Shown piece after piece: positions 51,058-59,064 of a DNA stretch of 64,000 nt. Source of the DNA: Micavibrio_A sp964539025 (GTDB lineage Bacteria > Pseudomonadota > Alphaproteobacteria > Micavibrionales > Micavibrionaceae); the NCBI GenBank assembly GCA_964539025.1, contig CAZIFA010000005.1, positions 141,802 to 205,801 of the forward strand, read 5' to 3'. The notes under the pieces are model-generated. The model was not told the origin of the DNA. It was given only the letters and a program-made list of their open reading frames with translations, and made no database searches. Made by a program: the position numbers and the translations under genes. Positions within the stretch are counted from its first letter, which is position 1. The number at the start of each line of letters is the position of its first letter.

Positions 51058-52305
51058 ATGGCGGAGAAAACCGAACAGCAAAGTCTTAAACGCGTTATCT
51101 CCATGCCGCAGCTTATCTTCTACGGCCTCGGGACCATGATCGGCGGCGGCATTTACGCGCTGACGGGCAAGGTGGCGGGCGCGGCGGGAATGGGCGCGCC
51201 GTTGTCGTTTGTAATATCGGCGGGGCTTGCAATGCTCTCGGCTTTTTCCTATGCGGAGCTTTCGACGCGTTATCCGTTGAGCGCGGGCGCGGCGCAATAT
51301 GTGCGCGCGGCGTTCGACCGCAAGAATTTAACTCTACTCATCGGCTGGCTGCTTATTTTCACGGGCATTGTTTCTGCCGCCGCGCTGAGCAACGCCACGG
51401 CGGGTTTTGTTCATGATCTGGCCGGATTTTCTCAGCCTTTGGTGGTGTGCCTTCTGATCCTGATGATGGGCGGCATCGCGGCGTGGGGCATATCGGAATC
51501 GGTGTGGGTGGTGGTTGCGATCACTTTGATAGAGATCGGCGGGTTGATGCTTGTGATTTTTTCCAGCGGCGAGGCGTTCGGGCAGGCGGGGACGCGGTGG
51601 CGTGAATTCTTCCCGTCCGATATGGCCGACATAGCGTTGTGGAGCGGCATTCTCGGCGGAAGTTTTCTGGCATTCTACGCCTTTATCGGGTTCGAGGATC
51701 TGGTGAACGTCGCCGAAGAGGTCAAGGACGTCGAACGCGTAATGCCTTGGACGATCATAATCTGCGTGCTGGCGACGATGGTGATTTATATTCTGGTCGT
51801 GATGGCTGCGATTTTGACCGTGCCGATAGATGTTTTGGCGGTCAGCAAGACGCCGATGGCGACGATCATCGAACATGGGAAGTCGGGACTCGCACCCGAG
51901 ATTTTGAGCGTCATCAGCATGCTGGCGACCGTTAACGGCGCTCTGGTACAGATTGTCATGGGATCGCGTGTGCTGTTCGGCCTGTGCCGCGAAGGAGAAT
52001 CTAAACGGTTTTCGAAAACGTTGGGAGCCATTCACCCCCGGACGCAAACCCCGATTTATGCGACGGGCTTGATCGTCGCGCTGACGCTGGGATTTGCCCT
52101 GTTTTTCGACCTGACGATGCTGGCCAAGATCGCCAGTGCGGTGATTTTGGCGATCTTCGTGATCGTGAATGCGGCCTTGTTAAAAATCAAATGGGGCGGC
52201 GACTCGAGGGTACAAAAATCCTTCACCGTACCGCTTTTTGTGCCTGCGCTCGGCCTGTGCGCGTCCTTGGCGTTGCTGGCGTATGAGTTGGGCAAATATC
52301 TCTAA
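51058..52305 (+). CDS. APC-family amino-acid permease
   Basis: A 415-residue protein with about 12 membrane helices. The first helix carries the APC motif YGLGTMIGGGIYALTGKVAGAAG, and helix 6 has AFIGFEDLVNVAEEVKD. It imports amino acids or polyamines; the substrate cannot be read from sequence. AAGGACAAGG precedes the ATG. Confidence 0.88.
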   Translation: MAEKTEQQSLKRVISMPQLIFYGLGTMIGGGIYALTGKVAGAAGMGAPLSFVISAGLAMLSAFSYAELSTRYPLSAGAAQYVRAAFDRKNLTLLIGWLLIFTGIVSAAALSNATAGFVHDLAGFSQPLVVCLLILMMGGIAAWGISESVWVVVAITLIEIGGLMLVIFSSGEAFGQAGTRWREFFPSDMADIALWSGILGGSFLAFYAFIGFEDLVNVAEEVKDVERVMPWTIIICVLATMVIYILVVMAAILTVPIDVLAVSKTPMATIIEHGKSGLAPEILSVISMLATVNGALVQIVMGSRVLFGLCREGESKRFSKTLGAIHPRTQTPIYATGLIVALTLGFALFFDLTMLAKIASAVILAIFVIVNAALLKIKWGGDSRVQKSFTVPLFVPALGLCASLALLAYELGKYL

Positions 52306-52599
52306 ATTCCAATTAAATGCAGATTCTGACTATTTTACAAAGACTTCTGCGAATTTGCTGCATTGTTACTAAAGCAGATGCAACAATAAAGATATGCGCG
52401 TAAATACCTGTATTTCCGTCATATTTACCCTCTTTCCATACATCTGTGTGCGTTGCATCAATTTCGTTAACGCAACAGTTGGTATTGCATGAATTTTCAG
52501 GTAAAATTTATATATAAATCGTTGCGCGAGGCCTTCACATTTTACCCTCCCGCCTGAAGGCCTCCCCCGGGAGCCACTCGGGTATTGATAGGAGAGAAT
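52306..52599. other. AT-rich gap with hairpin in the HNH leader
   Basis: No gene is supported. The segment is AT-rich up to about 52520. GAGGCCTTCA (52528-52537) and TGAAGGCCTC (52555-52564) are perfect ten-base arms around a 17-base loop, ending 36 bases before the HNH start. No T-run follows the hairpin, so it may regulate translation. Confidence 0.5.
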
Positions 52600-53193
52600 A
52601 TGGAAGCTTTGAGAACACTGGAACAATGCCCGGCCCTGGTACTAAACGCTGACTACAGACCGCTGAGCTACTTCCCTTTATCGATCTGGTCATGGCAGGA
52701 AGCGGTAAAGGCAATGTTCCGGGACTCAGTGACGGTGATATCCGAATATGATCGGGTTGTACGGTCACCGTCCTTCGAATTCAAGCTTCCTAGTGTTTTG
52801 GTACTAAAAGAATATGTGCAGGCCGCACGTAAGCCTGCGTTTACGAGATTTAACGTTTTTCTGCGCGATGAATGGCATTGCCAGTATTGCGGGATGGCAC
52901 ACAAAACGAACGATTTAACGTTCGACCATGTAATCCCCAAATCGCGCGGAGGCAGGACTTCCTGGACGAATATCGTCACGGCCTGCCGGACCTGCAACAC
53001 GGAAAAGGGGCATAAGCTCCCCTACGAATGCAGGATGTTCCCGAAGATGGAACCCCGGCAGCCCAGTATATTCGAATTACAGGACAAAGGACGAAAGTTC
53101 CCCCCGAACTTTCTGCACAAAAGCTGGGGTGACTTTCTTTACTGGGACAGCGAACTTGATTCGGAAGAAGGAGGAAGCGGCTCGGTAAGTTAA
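52600..53193 (+). CDS. HNH endonuclease family protein
   Basis: A 197-residue protein. The C-terminal half holds an HNH site with two zinc-binding pairs: WHCQYCGMAHKTNDLTFDHVIPKSRGG and TNIVTACRTCNTEKGHKLP. The N-terminal half (PALVLNADYRPLSYFPLSIWSWQEAV) is the conserved region of the chromosomal HNH proteins common in alphaproteobacteria. AGGAGA lies close to ATG 52600. It probably nicks or cuts DNA; no restriction partner or phage gene is adjacent. Confidence 0.88.
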   Translation: MEALRTLEQCPALVLNADYRPLSYFPLSIWSWQEAVKAMFRDSVTVISEYDRVVRSPSFEFKLPSVLVLKEYVQAARKPAFTRFNVFLRDEWHCQYCGMAHKTNDLTFDHVIPKSRGGRTSWTNIVTACRTCNTEKGHKLPYECRMFPKMEPRQPSIFELQDKGRKFPPNFLHKSWGDFLYWDSELDSEEGGSGSVS

Positions 53194-53246
53194 AGAACTA
53201 AAGACTAAACCAAATTATAACAACGTTGAACAAAAGGAGGTTTGCT

Positions 53247-53600
53247 ATGTTTGGTAAGATACTTGATGTTGGTCATCACAGAACGACGATGGAAGCCGTA
53301 TGGTTTTATTTCATCTCCCTGACCCTTATGGTCGGTATTTCCACCACGCTTGTCCATTTCTTAGGAATGGCTGGCATCGTTGATGGTGGCGGTTCGTTCT
53401 TTGGCGGCGGCGAAATCTACACGCTGATCGGCACAGTTATGGTGCTCTTGGTTTCTGGCCTTATTCTTACAGGCCGTAATCTGACGAGCGACATCTTCTC
53501 CGTGCTCGTGGTAGGTATCGGTGTATACCTTGCCTATACGTCAAGCGTGATGATCGGACTTATTCCGGTTGCCCTGCTGACGACCCTGAAAACGAAGTAA
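53247..53600 (+). CDS. Small multi-pass membrane protein
   Basis: A 117-residue protein with four predicted membrane helices (about 20-42, 50-70, 72-90 and 93-112) and a Gly-rich loop (VDGGGSFFGGGEI). AAAGGAGG lies before ATG 53247; an ATG at 53226 is less favoured. No family was recognised. A strong terminator follows, and it lies 53 bases after the HNH gene. Confidence 0.65.
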   Translation: MFGKILDVGHHRTTMEAVWFYFISLTLMVGISTTLVHFLGMAGIVDGGGSFFGGGEIYTLIGTVMVLLVSGLILTGRNLTSDIFSVLVVGIGVYLAYTSSVMIGLIPVALLTTLKTK

Positions 53601-53631
53601 GTAATTACGGACACTTAGGACTATGAATTGG

Positions 53632-53669
53632 CCGGGCGGTGTAAAAACCGCCCGGTTTTTCTTGTTTTC
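53632..53669 (+). terminator. Rho-independent terminator
   Basis: CCGGGCGGT and ACCGCCCGG form a nine-base stem around GTAAAA, followed by TTTTTCTTGTTTT. Confidence 0.9.
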
Positions 53670-53678
53670 TCGTCTCGT

Positions 53679-53843
53679 CGTCATCCCGGCGAACGCCGGG
53701 ATCTATAGTGACTGGCTGAACCATAAGGGGCTAACTACAGAGCACGCAGAGGACACAGAGAAATTGTAATAAACCCCTGTCTGTCTCTGCGCCCTCTGTA
53801 GTTTAAAAATATCCTATGGGTCCCGGCTTTCGCCGGGATGACG
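53679..53843. repeat. Composite GTCATCC/GGATGAC palindrome with inner CAGAG repeat
   Basis: Outer arms CGTCATCCCGGCG and CGCCGGGATGACG flank a second palindrome built from CTACAGAG, GCAGAGGACACAGAG and CTCTGCGCCCTCTGTAG. The inner part is the commonly dispersed CACAGAG repeat, apparently inserted into the outer one. Confidence 0.8.
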
Positions 53844-53924
53844 TGGTGGGAGAGGATGGTAAGTGCTGGAAAATCCCCAAATTTGCATTTCAAATCCGGC
53901 TTGTGAGACACTCAATTTATGAAA

Positions 53925-54007
53925 GGTCCATTCACCACAGCCACTGCTGGAAAGTCCGTCTCAAAGGGGCCGACGCCTGCCGGTATGGTGGTTACGATGA
54001 ATGGACC
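53925..54007 (+). other. Structured non-coding segment
   Basis: GGTCCATTCA (53925-53934) pairs with TGAATGGACC (53998-54007); ACCAC next to the left arm can pair with GTGGT (53988-53992), enclosing a GC-rich loop. It lies 96 bases before the 66-residue gene. A direct repeat of about 30 bases (53880-53910 and 54040-54070, AATTTGCATT...GAGACA) flanks it. A structured leader or RNA is possible; a 38-codon frame from 53919 also fits but has no ribosome site. Confidence 0.35.
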
Positions 54008-54102
54008 TCAAGCCCAGTGTTATCCCAAATTTTTGTAGAATTTGCATTCGAAAGCCGGGAACTGAGACAGCGATAACAAGAGAACAGAACAAGGAGAGTA
54101 TA

Positions 54103-54303
54103 ATGATAGAACAGTTAGGTATAAAATTCGCACAATTCGCTTATAATAAGATATCAGATGCGTTGTCCCCACCGCCACAAGTACAAATAGTGACCGCGAC
54201 GCACCACAATCCTCCAGTCAGGATGCCAGTTGATGGTTCTTATCTTTCACAACGCGATTTTAGCGGCTTTACTATGAGCGGCCCCGGCGGCGCTTGCCGA
54301 TAG
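54103..54303 (+). CDS. Small hypothetical protein (66 residues)
   Basis: Starts at ATG 54103, with AAGGAGAG four bases upstream, a strong site. The product begins MIEQLGIKFAQFAYNKISDA, has a Pro-rich middle and ends in GPGGACR. No family was recognised. A terminator follows its stop, so it is a self-contained unit. Confidence 0.6.
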   Translation: MIEQLGIKFAQFAYNKISDALSPPPQVQIVTATHHNPPVRMPVDGSYLSQRDFSGFTMSGPGGACR

Positions 54304-54330
54304 TTTTTAAATTTTTGGTTTCTCCCTGTA

Positions 54331-54361
54331 AGGGCGGCTTGGACGAGCCGCCCTCTTTTTT
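54331..54361 (+). terminator. Rho-independent terminator
   Basis: AGGGCGGCT and AGCCGCCCT form a stem around TGGACG, followed by CTTTTTT. It ends the 66-residue gene. Confidence 0.9.
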
Positions 54362-54461
54362 GCGCCTATGGGAAAAATGGCAGAAAGCCTTGACTTATGC
54401 GTTCTGGACGGCTATTGCTTTGCGATAATTCATCAAAATCGAAAAGCGCGGAGTGCCGGAT

Positions 54462-54587
54462 ATGTTCAACGACCTGTTCAATTTCAAGAAACAAAGATCC
54501 TTAAAAGAGTCCGTTGGATTCTTCCTGTTTTATGCCTGCCTGATCATGGGTGTTCAGGGTTTTGCTATGATGCTCGGCGCGCAATAA
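54462..54587 (+). CDS. Small membrane protein (41 residues) overlapping dsbB
   Basis: ATG 54462 to TAA 54587. The product begins MFNDLFNFKKQRSLKESVGF and then has one membrane helix (FLFYACLIMGVQGFAMMLGA). GGAG lies eight bases before the start. The last 23 bases overlap the 3' end of dsbB on the opposite strand. No family is recognised; a single-helix small protein is a reasonable reading. Confidence 0.5.
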   Translation: MFNDLFNFKKQRSLKESVGFFLFYACLIMGVQGFAMMLGAQ

Positions 54588-55083
54588 GCGCGTAAAGTGC
54601 GGCTATCGTCAGCACAAGACACGCCATCACATTGTAATTGGCCATGGACAGCCCGAGCACGGGGTCGGTCCATGGGATTTCATCGCAGCGCGCGGCGGGC
54701 GTGGCGGCGATGCGGGCCAGAACGTCGGTGATATCGCCTTCCATATCGGGAACGGCGCAGCCCTCTAAAAACGATTTCCACCAGTGCCGTTCCACGCCCG
54801 AATGATAAAAGGCGATGACGGCGTTAAGGGCAAAAGCGCCAGCGGTTAGGCCAAGGCAGGTCCGGCCGATTTTCGGGACTTTGCCGTCCAGCGCTATCCC
54901 GGCAATCCCGAGCGCAATGACGATGAAATATGGCACCCGCTGGTAATGGCAGAGCGTGCAGGGCTGGAGCCCGAAGCCATACTGACTTATGTAAGCGCCC
55001 GCCAGCGCAAGGGCGGATATGGCCGCAAAGGCAATCAGGGCGGCGCGGTCGTCAGATATGAGGGTACGGACGGCGTTTTTCAT
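54565..55083 (-). CDS. dsbB: Disulfide bond formation protein B
   Basis: A 172-residue, four-helix membrane protein with the quinone-side pair in LQPCTLCHYQRVPYF and a second periplasmic pair (LEGCAVPD and AARCDEIPW). DsbB reoxidises DsbA and passes electrons to quinone. The start at 55083 is chosen because 55119 adds a non-conserved stretch. DsbA is not in this window. Confidence 0.9.
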   Translation of the reverse strand: MKNAVRTLISDDRAALIAFAAISALALAGAYISQYGFGLQPCTLCHYQRVPYFIVIALGIAGIALDGKVPKIGRTCLGLTAGAFALNAVIAFYHSGVERHWWKSFLEGCAVPDMEGDITDVLARIAATPAARCDEIPWTDPVLGLSMANYNVMACLVLTIAALYALIARRAS

Positions 55084-55178
55084 GCCGCCATGATACCCAA
55101 GATTGGACGAAATTCCCATGGATTTTTAGAGGCCTATCGTGTAAGTGGTGGGGATACGTCTTTCTTATCCATGCATAT

Positions 55179-55263
55179 GCGGGTGTGGTGAAACTGGTAG
55201 ACGCGCCAGACTCAAAATCTGGTATCGCAAGATGTGTCGGTTCGAGTCCGACCACCCGCACCA
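55179..55263 (+). tRNA. tRNA-Leu (CAA)
   Basis: Acceptor GCGGGTG pairs with CACCCGC, discriminator A, then encoded CCA. The anticodon arm CCAGA-CTCAAAA-TCTGG places CAA at 34-36. A variable arm typical of leucine tRNA and the T arm GTCGG-TTCGAGT-CCGAC are present. It reads UUG codons and is a TrmL target. It lies at one edge of the acyltransferase islet. Confidence 0.93.
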
Positions 55264-55264
55264 T

Positions 55265-55349
55265 CCGCCTTCGCTTCGCTACGGCGTGATAACGCCGGAG
55301 CGTTAGAGAAGCGGATGCCACGCCGTAGTTCCGTAAGGAACGAAGGCGG
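55265..55349. repeat. Palindromic repeat directly after tRNA-Leu
   Basis: CCGCCTTCG (55265-55273) and CGAAGGCGG (55341-55349) are outer arms; ACGGCGTG and CACGCCGT are inner arms. It begins two bases after the tRNA CCA. Confidence 0.8.
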
Positions 55350-55397
55350 GCAAACAATAAAACGCTTCGCCCGGCGCAGTCATTATCCCCTAACATT

Positions 55398-57323
55398 TTA
55401 AAAAACGGATTCAAAAAGGTGCGTTAATTTTAAGGCGCCTTTTTCGTTTAGATGGTCGTTGTCGATAAAAACAGGTTCTCCACCCACGCTTCCGTAACAG
55501 ATTTTTGAATCGCACAATGAATCCATCGCACCTAGAACCGGAATGCCGTTGCTTTCGATGTAATCCGTCAGTTCGTTTATAAGTGCGCCATTTTCTTCAA
55601 CCGCATCGCGTTCGATAAAGATATCTTTACCTGAGAGGAAAATAGCTTCGGGAACATCTTTATAAAATTCCACACTGCTTTTGACGATAACAGGATAGCC
55701 GCCCTTGGATTTGATGATGTCTATGGTTTTAAGCAGTTCGTCCTGCAAAATGGCAAAACTTTTTGGGACGCTGCGATAAATATCGCCGGGTTGGATGAGG
55801 TCAGGAGAGCCTTCGTGATTGATCAGGCTTCTTTGAATGTAATAATTCCATCTGGCCGTCAGAAAAACAATCATGCCGGGTTTTATCTGTTCCAGAATAA
55901 GACGGTTCATGGTTTGACAGGTTGAGGTCAGTCCGGGCGCGTGGACCAGAGGCGGGCAGCCGCTGTTGGCGGACAGATATCCTGCTTTGCCATGTTTTTT
56001 CGCCGCAAAATCAATCGCAGGCGCAACGGCGCTGGCATGTGAATCTCCCCATATAATAAAGGCGTCGTTTTGGGAATTGCTGCCGAGCATGCATTTTTTC
56101 GATAAAAAATCCTTGGGCACGATATCTGCGCAATACGCGGTTGCGGCCTGTTTGTTTTTCTCCAGAATTTCTATCCCTTGAAAGCGGTTCGGGATTCCTT
56201 TGTACGTTATAATAATTGCGCTGAATGCAATCATGCATAAGGATAAGAGAAGAATCATGCCTAGAAAAACACGATCGTTTGCGAATATCAGTTTTTTACG
56301 GCAGGGAAGTTCGACATATTTATAAGTGACAATGGCAAGGCATAGAGCAGCCAAAATCAGAAAGGCCGTTTCGCAATGCGTTAGCGGTGTTGGTTTTGTA
56401 TATGTGGCGAAGACAAGGAGCGGCCAGTGCCAAAGATAGAGGGAGTATGATCTGAGCCCCAGAAACACAAACGGGCGGGACGCAAGAATTTTATTCACGA
56501 TGGGGTTTTCAGATCCTTGCCCCGCAAGGATAATGAGCGCCGTGCCCAGAGAGGGGAGAAGGGCGCTGATGCCGGGGAATGGTGTTAAATCCGTGTATAT
56601 TGCGGCGGAGATGCCGATAAGCAAGAGCCCCGCAAAACCCGCCGCCTGTTTCACCATATGGTTTTTCAAAGCATGCATTCCGGGGTGTAGCAGCAATGCG
56701 CCCAGTAAAAATTCCCATGCTCTGGTTGGTGATAAGAAAAACGCCTTGGTTTGATCCGTGTAGCGCAAGGATTCGCTGAATATAAGGCTTCCTATAAAAA
56801 GTAATAAAATGATGGGAAAAAAGTAGCGGGGCAGGTATTTCCGAAGACAAAAAATTATGATCGGAAACGCGAGGTAAAATTGTTCCTCTACGGAAAGTGA
56901 CCATGTGTGTAACAGCGGCTTTAAAATGACCGGAGAATCGAAATAGCCTGTTCCTTGCATAAAAAATATGTTTGAACCGAACATAACAGTTGAAATCAGG
57001 GTTTTTCCGAAGTCCACAAGGTTTTGCGGCAGGAACAAAACCAAAGCCAGCAGAGCGGACGTTATGAGCACGGCATAGAGCGCCGGTAAAATCCTGCGCG
57101 CCCGGCGAAGGTAGAAATCTTTGAAGGTAAACCTGGCGCCGCTAAGATCGTTCAAAATGATCGATGTAATAAGGTAGCCGGAAATGACAAAGAATATATC
57201 CACGCCGATGAATCCGCCGGGCATAAAAGAGAACCCGTAGTGAAATAATATGACGGCTATGACCGCAATCGCCCTGAGCCCATCGATGTCCCGCCTGTAA
57301 TCCATGGGTGACAGCATATTCAT
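55398..57323 (-). CDS. OafA/YrhL-type acyltransferase with SGNH domain
   Basis: About 641 residues. The N-terminal half has ten or so membrane helices and the acyltransferase-3 motif RRDIDGLRAIAVIAVILFHYG, then RRARRILPALY. The C-terminal part is an SGNH hydrolase-like domain (FIIWGDSHASAVAPAIDFAA, then NDHLNEKGALKLTHL). Such proteins O-acetylate surface polysaccharides. ATG 57323 has GGAAG seven bases upstream. It lies between tRNA-Leu and a decayed tRNA 3' end, suggesting acquisition. Confidence 0.88.
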   Translation of the reverse strand: MNMLSPMDYRRDIDGLRAIAVIAVILFHYGFSFMPGGFIGVDIFFVISGYLITSIILNDLSGARFTFKDFYLRRARRILPALYAVLITSALLALVLFLPQNLVDFGKTLISTVMFGSNIFFMQGTGYFDSPVILKPLLHTWSLSVEEQFYLAFPIIIFCLRKYLPRYFFPIILLLFIGSLIFSESLRYTDQTKAFFLSPTRAWEFLLGALLLHPGMHALKNHMVKQAAGFAGLLLIGISAAIYTDLTPFPGISALLPSLGTALIILAGQGSENPIVNKILASRPFVFLGLRSYSLYLWHWPLLVFATYTKPTPLTHCETAFLILAALCLAIVTYKYVELPCRKKLIFANDRVFLGMILLLSLCMIAFSAIIITYKGIPNRFQGIEILEKNKQAATAYCADIVPKDFLSKKCMLGSNSQNDAFIIWGDSHASAVAPAIDFAAKKHGKAGYLSANSGCPPLVHAPGLTSTCQTMNRLILEQIKPGMIVFLTARWNYYIQRSLINHEGSPDLIQPGDIYRSVPKSFAILQDELLKTIDIIKSKGGYPVIVKSSVEFYKDVPEAIFLSGKDIFIERDAVEENGALINELTDYIESNGIPVLGAMDSLCDSKICYGSVGGEPVFIDNDHLNEKGALKLTHLFESVF

Positions 57324-57352
57324 AACTTTCTTCCGATCTTTGTCGAAGGATT

Positions 57353-57378
57353 TCGGTCGAATCCAACCACCTGCGCCA
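57353..57378 (+). other. Decayed tRNA-Leu 3' end (att-like remnant)
   Basis: TCGGTCGAATCCAACCACCT continues GCGCCA and matches the last 27 bases of the tRNA-Leu gene at 22 positions with one gap, in the same orientation. It lies two bases before the saccharopine-dehydrogenase-like stop. It could be the duplicated half of a tRNA attachment site. Confidence 0.5.
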
Positions 57379-57379
57379 T

Positions 57380-58468
57380 TTATTCTTCCATATGTATGAT
57401 ATCGAGATCCGAGAGCGCTGCGAGATAGCTGTCCAGATCGATCAGACCAACGCAAGGCTTTGCCCCTGTTTCCGTGATTTTGTTTCCTACGAGCATTTTG
57501 GCCAGAAGAATGGAAGGGATGCAGGGGATGTTCGGCCCATGGCCAGATCCTGTCACGATGTAAAATGTTTTTGTAAGTTCGCGATCATCAAGGTCACGGC
57601 CTTTCATCTCCATATGAAATGCGCTTTTGTCTGTTCCAAAAATATTGAACAATGGGCCGACTTTATAAAATCCTTCGGCAAATGGTTTTAGTGATTTGAG
57701 AATATTGAAACGTACAAGCCATGACGTTGCCCAGAGACCGAGATGAAGGAGCGGGACCTCAAGGCCTGCACGAAACTGGATGCCTTTTAAATCCGGATAT
57801 CTTGCCGGAAATATTTCCAGATCGGGTATGTCGCAATTGGCCAGAAGACGGTATCCAAGTTCAGGATATTTTCTGATTTTAAGATCCTGCCAGCCATAAA
57901 TTGTTTTGATGCTTCCGTTCTGCAGGGTTTTGAAGCGCTTGCCGGAATAATCGAGGATTGCTTTCGTGGTTGCCAGTCCGGGATTGGTCCTTTGTGCCGT
58001 GGCGATTCCGTAATCTATCGATCCGAGCGTCTTAAATTGTGAGGCGTAACGATCAAGAATCGCCGATGTCAGACATGGTACAGAGCTTGCTCCGCTGATG
58101 ATAAGCACATTGGCTTCTTTCGCGGCTTTGTCCAGTTTTTGAATACCGGCAACAAAATCCCGGCCATCGGCCAGATCGATATAATGGCATTTATGGCGGA
58201 TGCAGGATTCTGCGACATTATAACCTTGCCCCTGAAATGGCCCGGATGTGTGAATGACAATATCCGGCTTGAGGTCTGTCAATGAGGCATCAAGATTTTT
58301 GTCGATATCGAGAACCGCCCAGTCGGTGCCGATTTCGTTTGCAAAATTTCGTGCCTTTTCAGCGGATCGTCCTGCAATGATTAGTTTTAAATTTTGTTCG
58401 TGTGAAAGTCGTTTTGCAATAAAGCTTCCAAAGTTTCCGTAGCCGCCAATGATCAGAATTTTTTTCAT
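57380..58468 (-). CDS. Saccharopine-dehydrogenase-like NAD(P)-binding protein
   Basis: A 362-residue Rossmann protein with KKILIIGGYGNFGSFIAKRL at the start and the family segment DIVIHTSGPFQGQGYNVAESCIRHKCHYIDLADG. The closest family is the saccharopine dehydrogenase NADP-binding group, members of which are often joined to DUF4166. Its start overlaps the DUF4166 gene by four bases, giving translational coupling. The reaction is unknown. Confidence 0.8.
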   Translation of the reverse strand: MKKILIIGGYGNFGSFIAKRLSHEQNLKLIIAGRSAEKARNFANEIGTDWAVLDIDKNLDASLTDLKPDIVIHTSGPFQGQGYNVAESCIRHKCHYIDLADGRDFVAGIQKLDKAAKEANVLIISGASSVPCLTSAILDRYASQFKTLGSIDYGIATAQRTNPGLATTKAILDYSGKRFKTLQNGSIKTIYGWQDLKIRKYPELGYRLLANCDIPDLEIFPARYPDLKGIQFRAGLEVPLLHLGLWATSWLVRFNILKSLKPFAEGFYKVGPLFNIFGTDKSAFHMEMKGRDLDDRELTKTFYIVTGSGHGPNIPCIPSILLAKMLVGNKITETGAKPCVGLIDLDSYLAALSDLDIIHMEE

Positions 58469-58959
58469 GTTATCTCTGCCATTTTAAATCGGCCTTTATA
58501 TTCGTATATCTTGCCCCAAAGCGGATGCGTGATGCTGGTCATCATATCAAAAGTATCGTCGTCAATCGGGATCTCTTCGGCGTAGCCCTTTCCCATGAAA
58601 AATTCCAGTGGGACGGGAATAATATGCCCGAAAAGACTTAGGCCGTAGCCCTTATGCTGCAAGATGATTTTTTGGCCATCCCATAGGTAGAGCATTTTCC
58701 AGCCAAGCCCGAATTTCATGACCTCGATAACTTCATTATCTTTGATCTGAACCATCTTTGAGCGAAATTCATAGGCAGGGATAGTTTTGAAGTGGAATGT
58801 TCGGTTGAAGTGAAAAGCTTTGGTGTCCGGATCGCTTTGGAATTTTACAATCACAGGCACATCATTTTCAGTATGAGCGGGGAGCTGTCCCATAAGTTTC
58901 ATCAGTGGCGCCAGAAGCTTGAATGGCCCCCTGCACATAACGTCCAGTTTGCCGTTCAC
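58465..58959 (-). CDS. DUF4166 domain protein with missing start region
   Basis: GTG 58959 begins MNGKLDVMCRGPFKLLAPLM and gives 164 residues of DUF4166 character, including GLGWKMLYLWDGQKIILQHKGYG. DUF4166-like sequence clearly continues upstream in the same frame (FKHIFGEAWGTLPPVIKKHY) through 37 codons with no ATG, GTG or TTG before it reaches the stop of the DCC gene, a TAG at 59065-59067. So the N-terminus is either lost, initiated at a rare codon, or made by readthrough from the DCC gene. Function unknown; it overlaps the next gene. Confidence 0.65.
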   Translation of the reverse strand: MNGKLDVMCRGPFKLLAPLMKLMGQLPAHTENDVPVIVKFQSDPDTKAFHFNRTFHFKTIPAYEFRSKMVQIKDNEVIEVMKFGLGWKMLYLWDGQKIILQHKGYGLSLFGHIIPVPLEFFMGKGYAEEIPIDDDTFDMMTSITHPLWGKIYEYKGRFKMAEIT

Positions 58960-59064
58960 AATTGTTATATCGCGACTATAAGGGCGGTTGGCATAGTGTT
59001 TTTTAATGACAGGCGGTAAGGTTCCCCACGCTTCGCCAAATATATGTTTGAAGGTTGGTTCTGA

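Noticed and set aside
53816..54076. 86-codon plus-strand frame beginning MGPGFRRDD
   Set aside because: Its first residues translate the GTCATCC repeat and the rest is a non-conserved stretch; no ribosome site.
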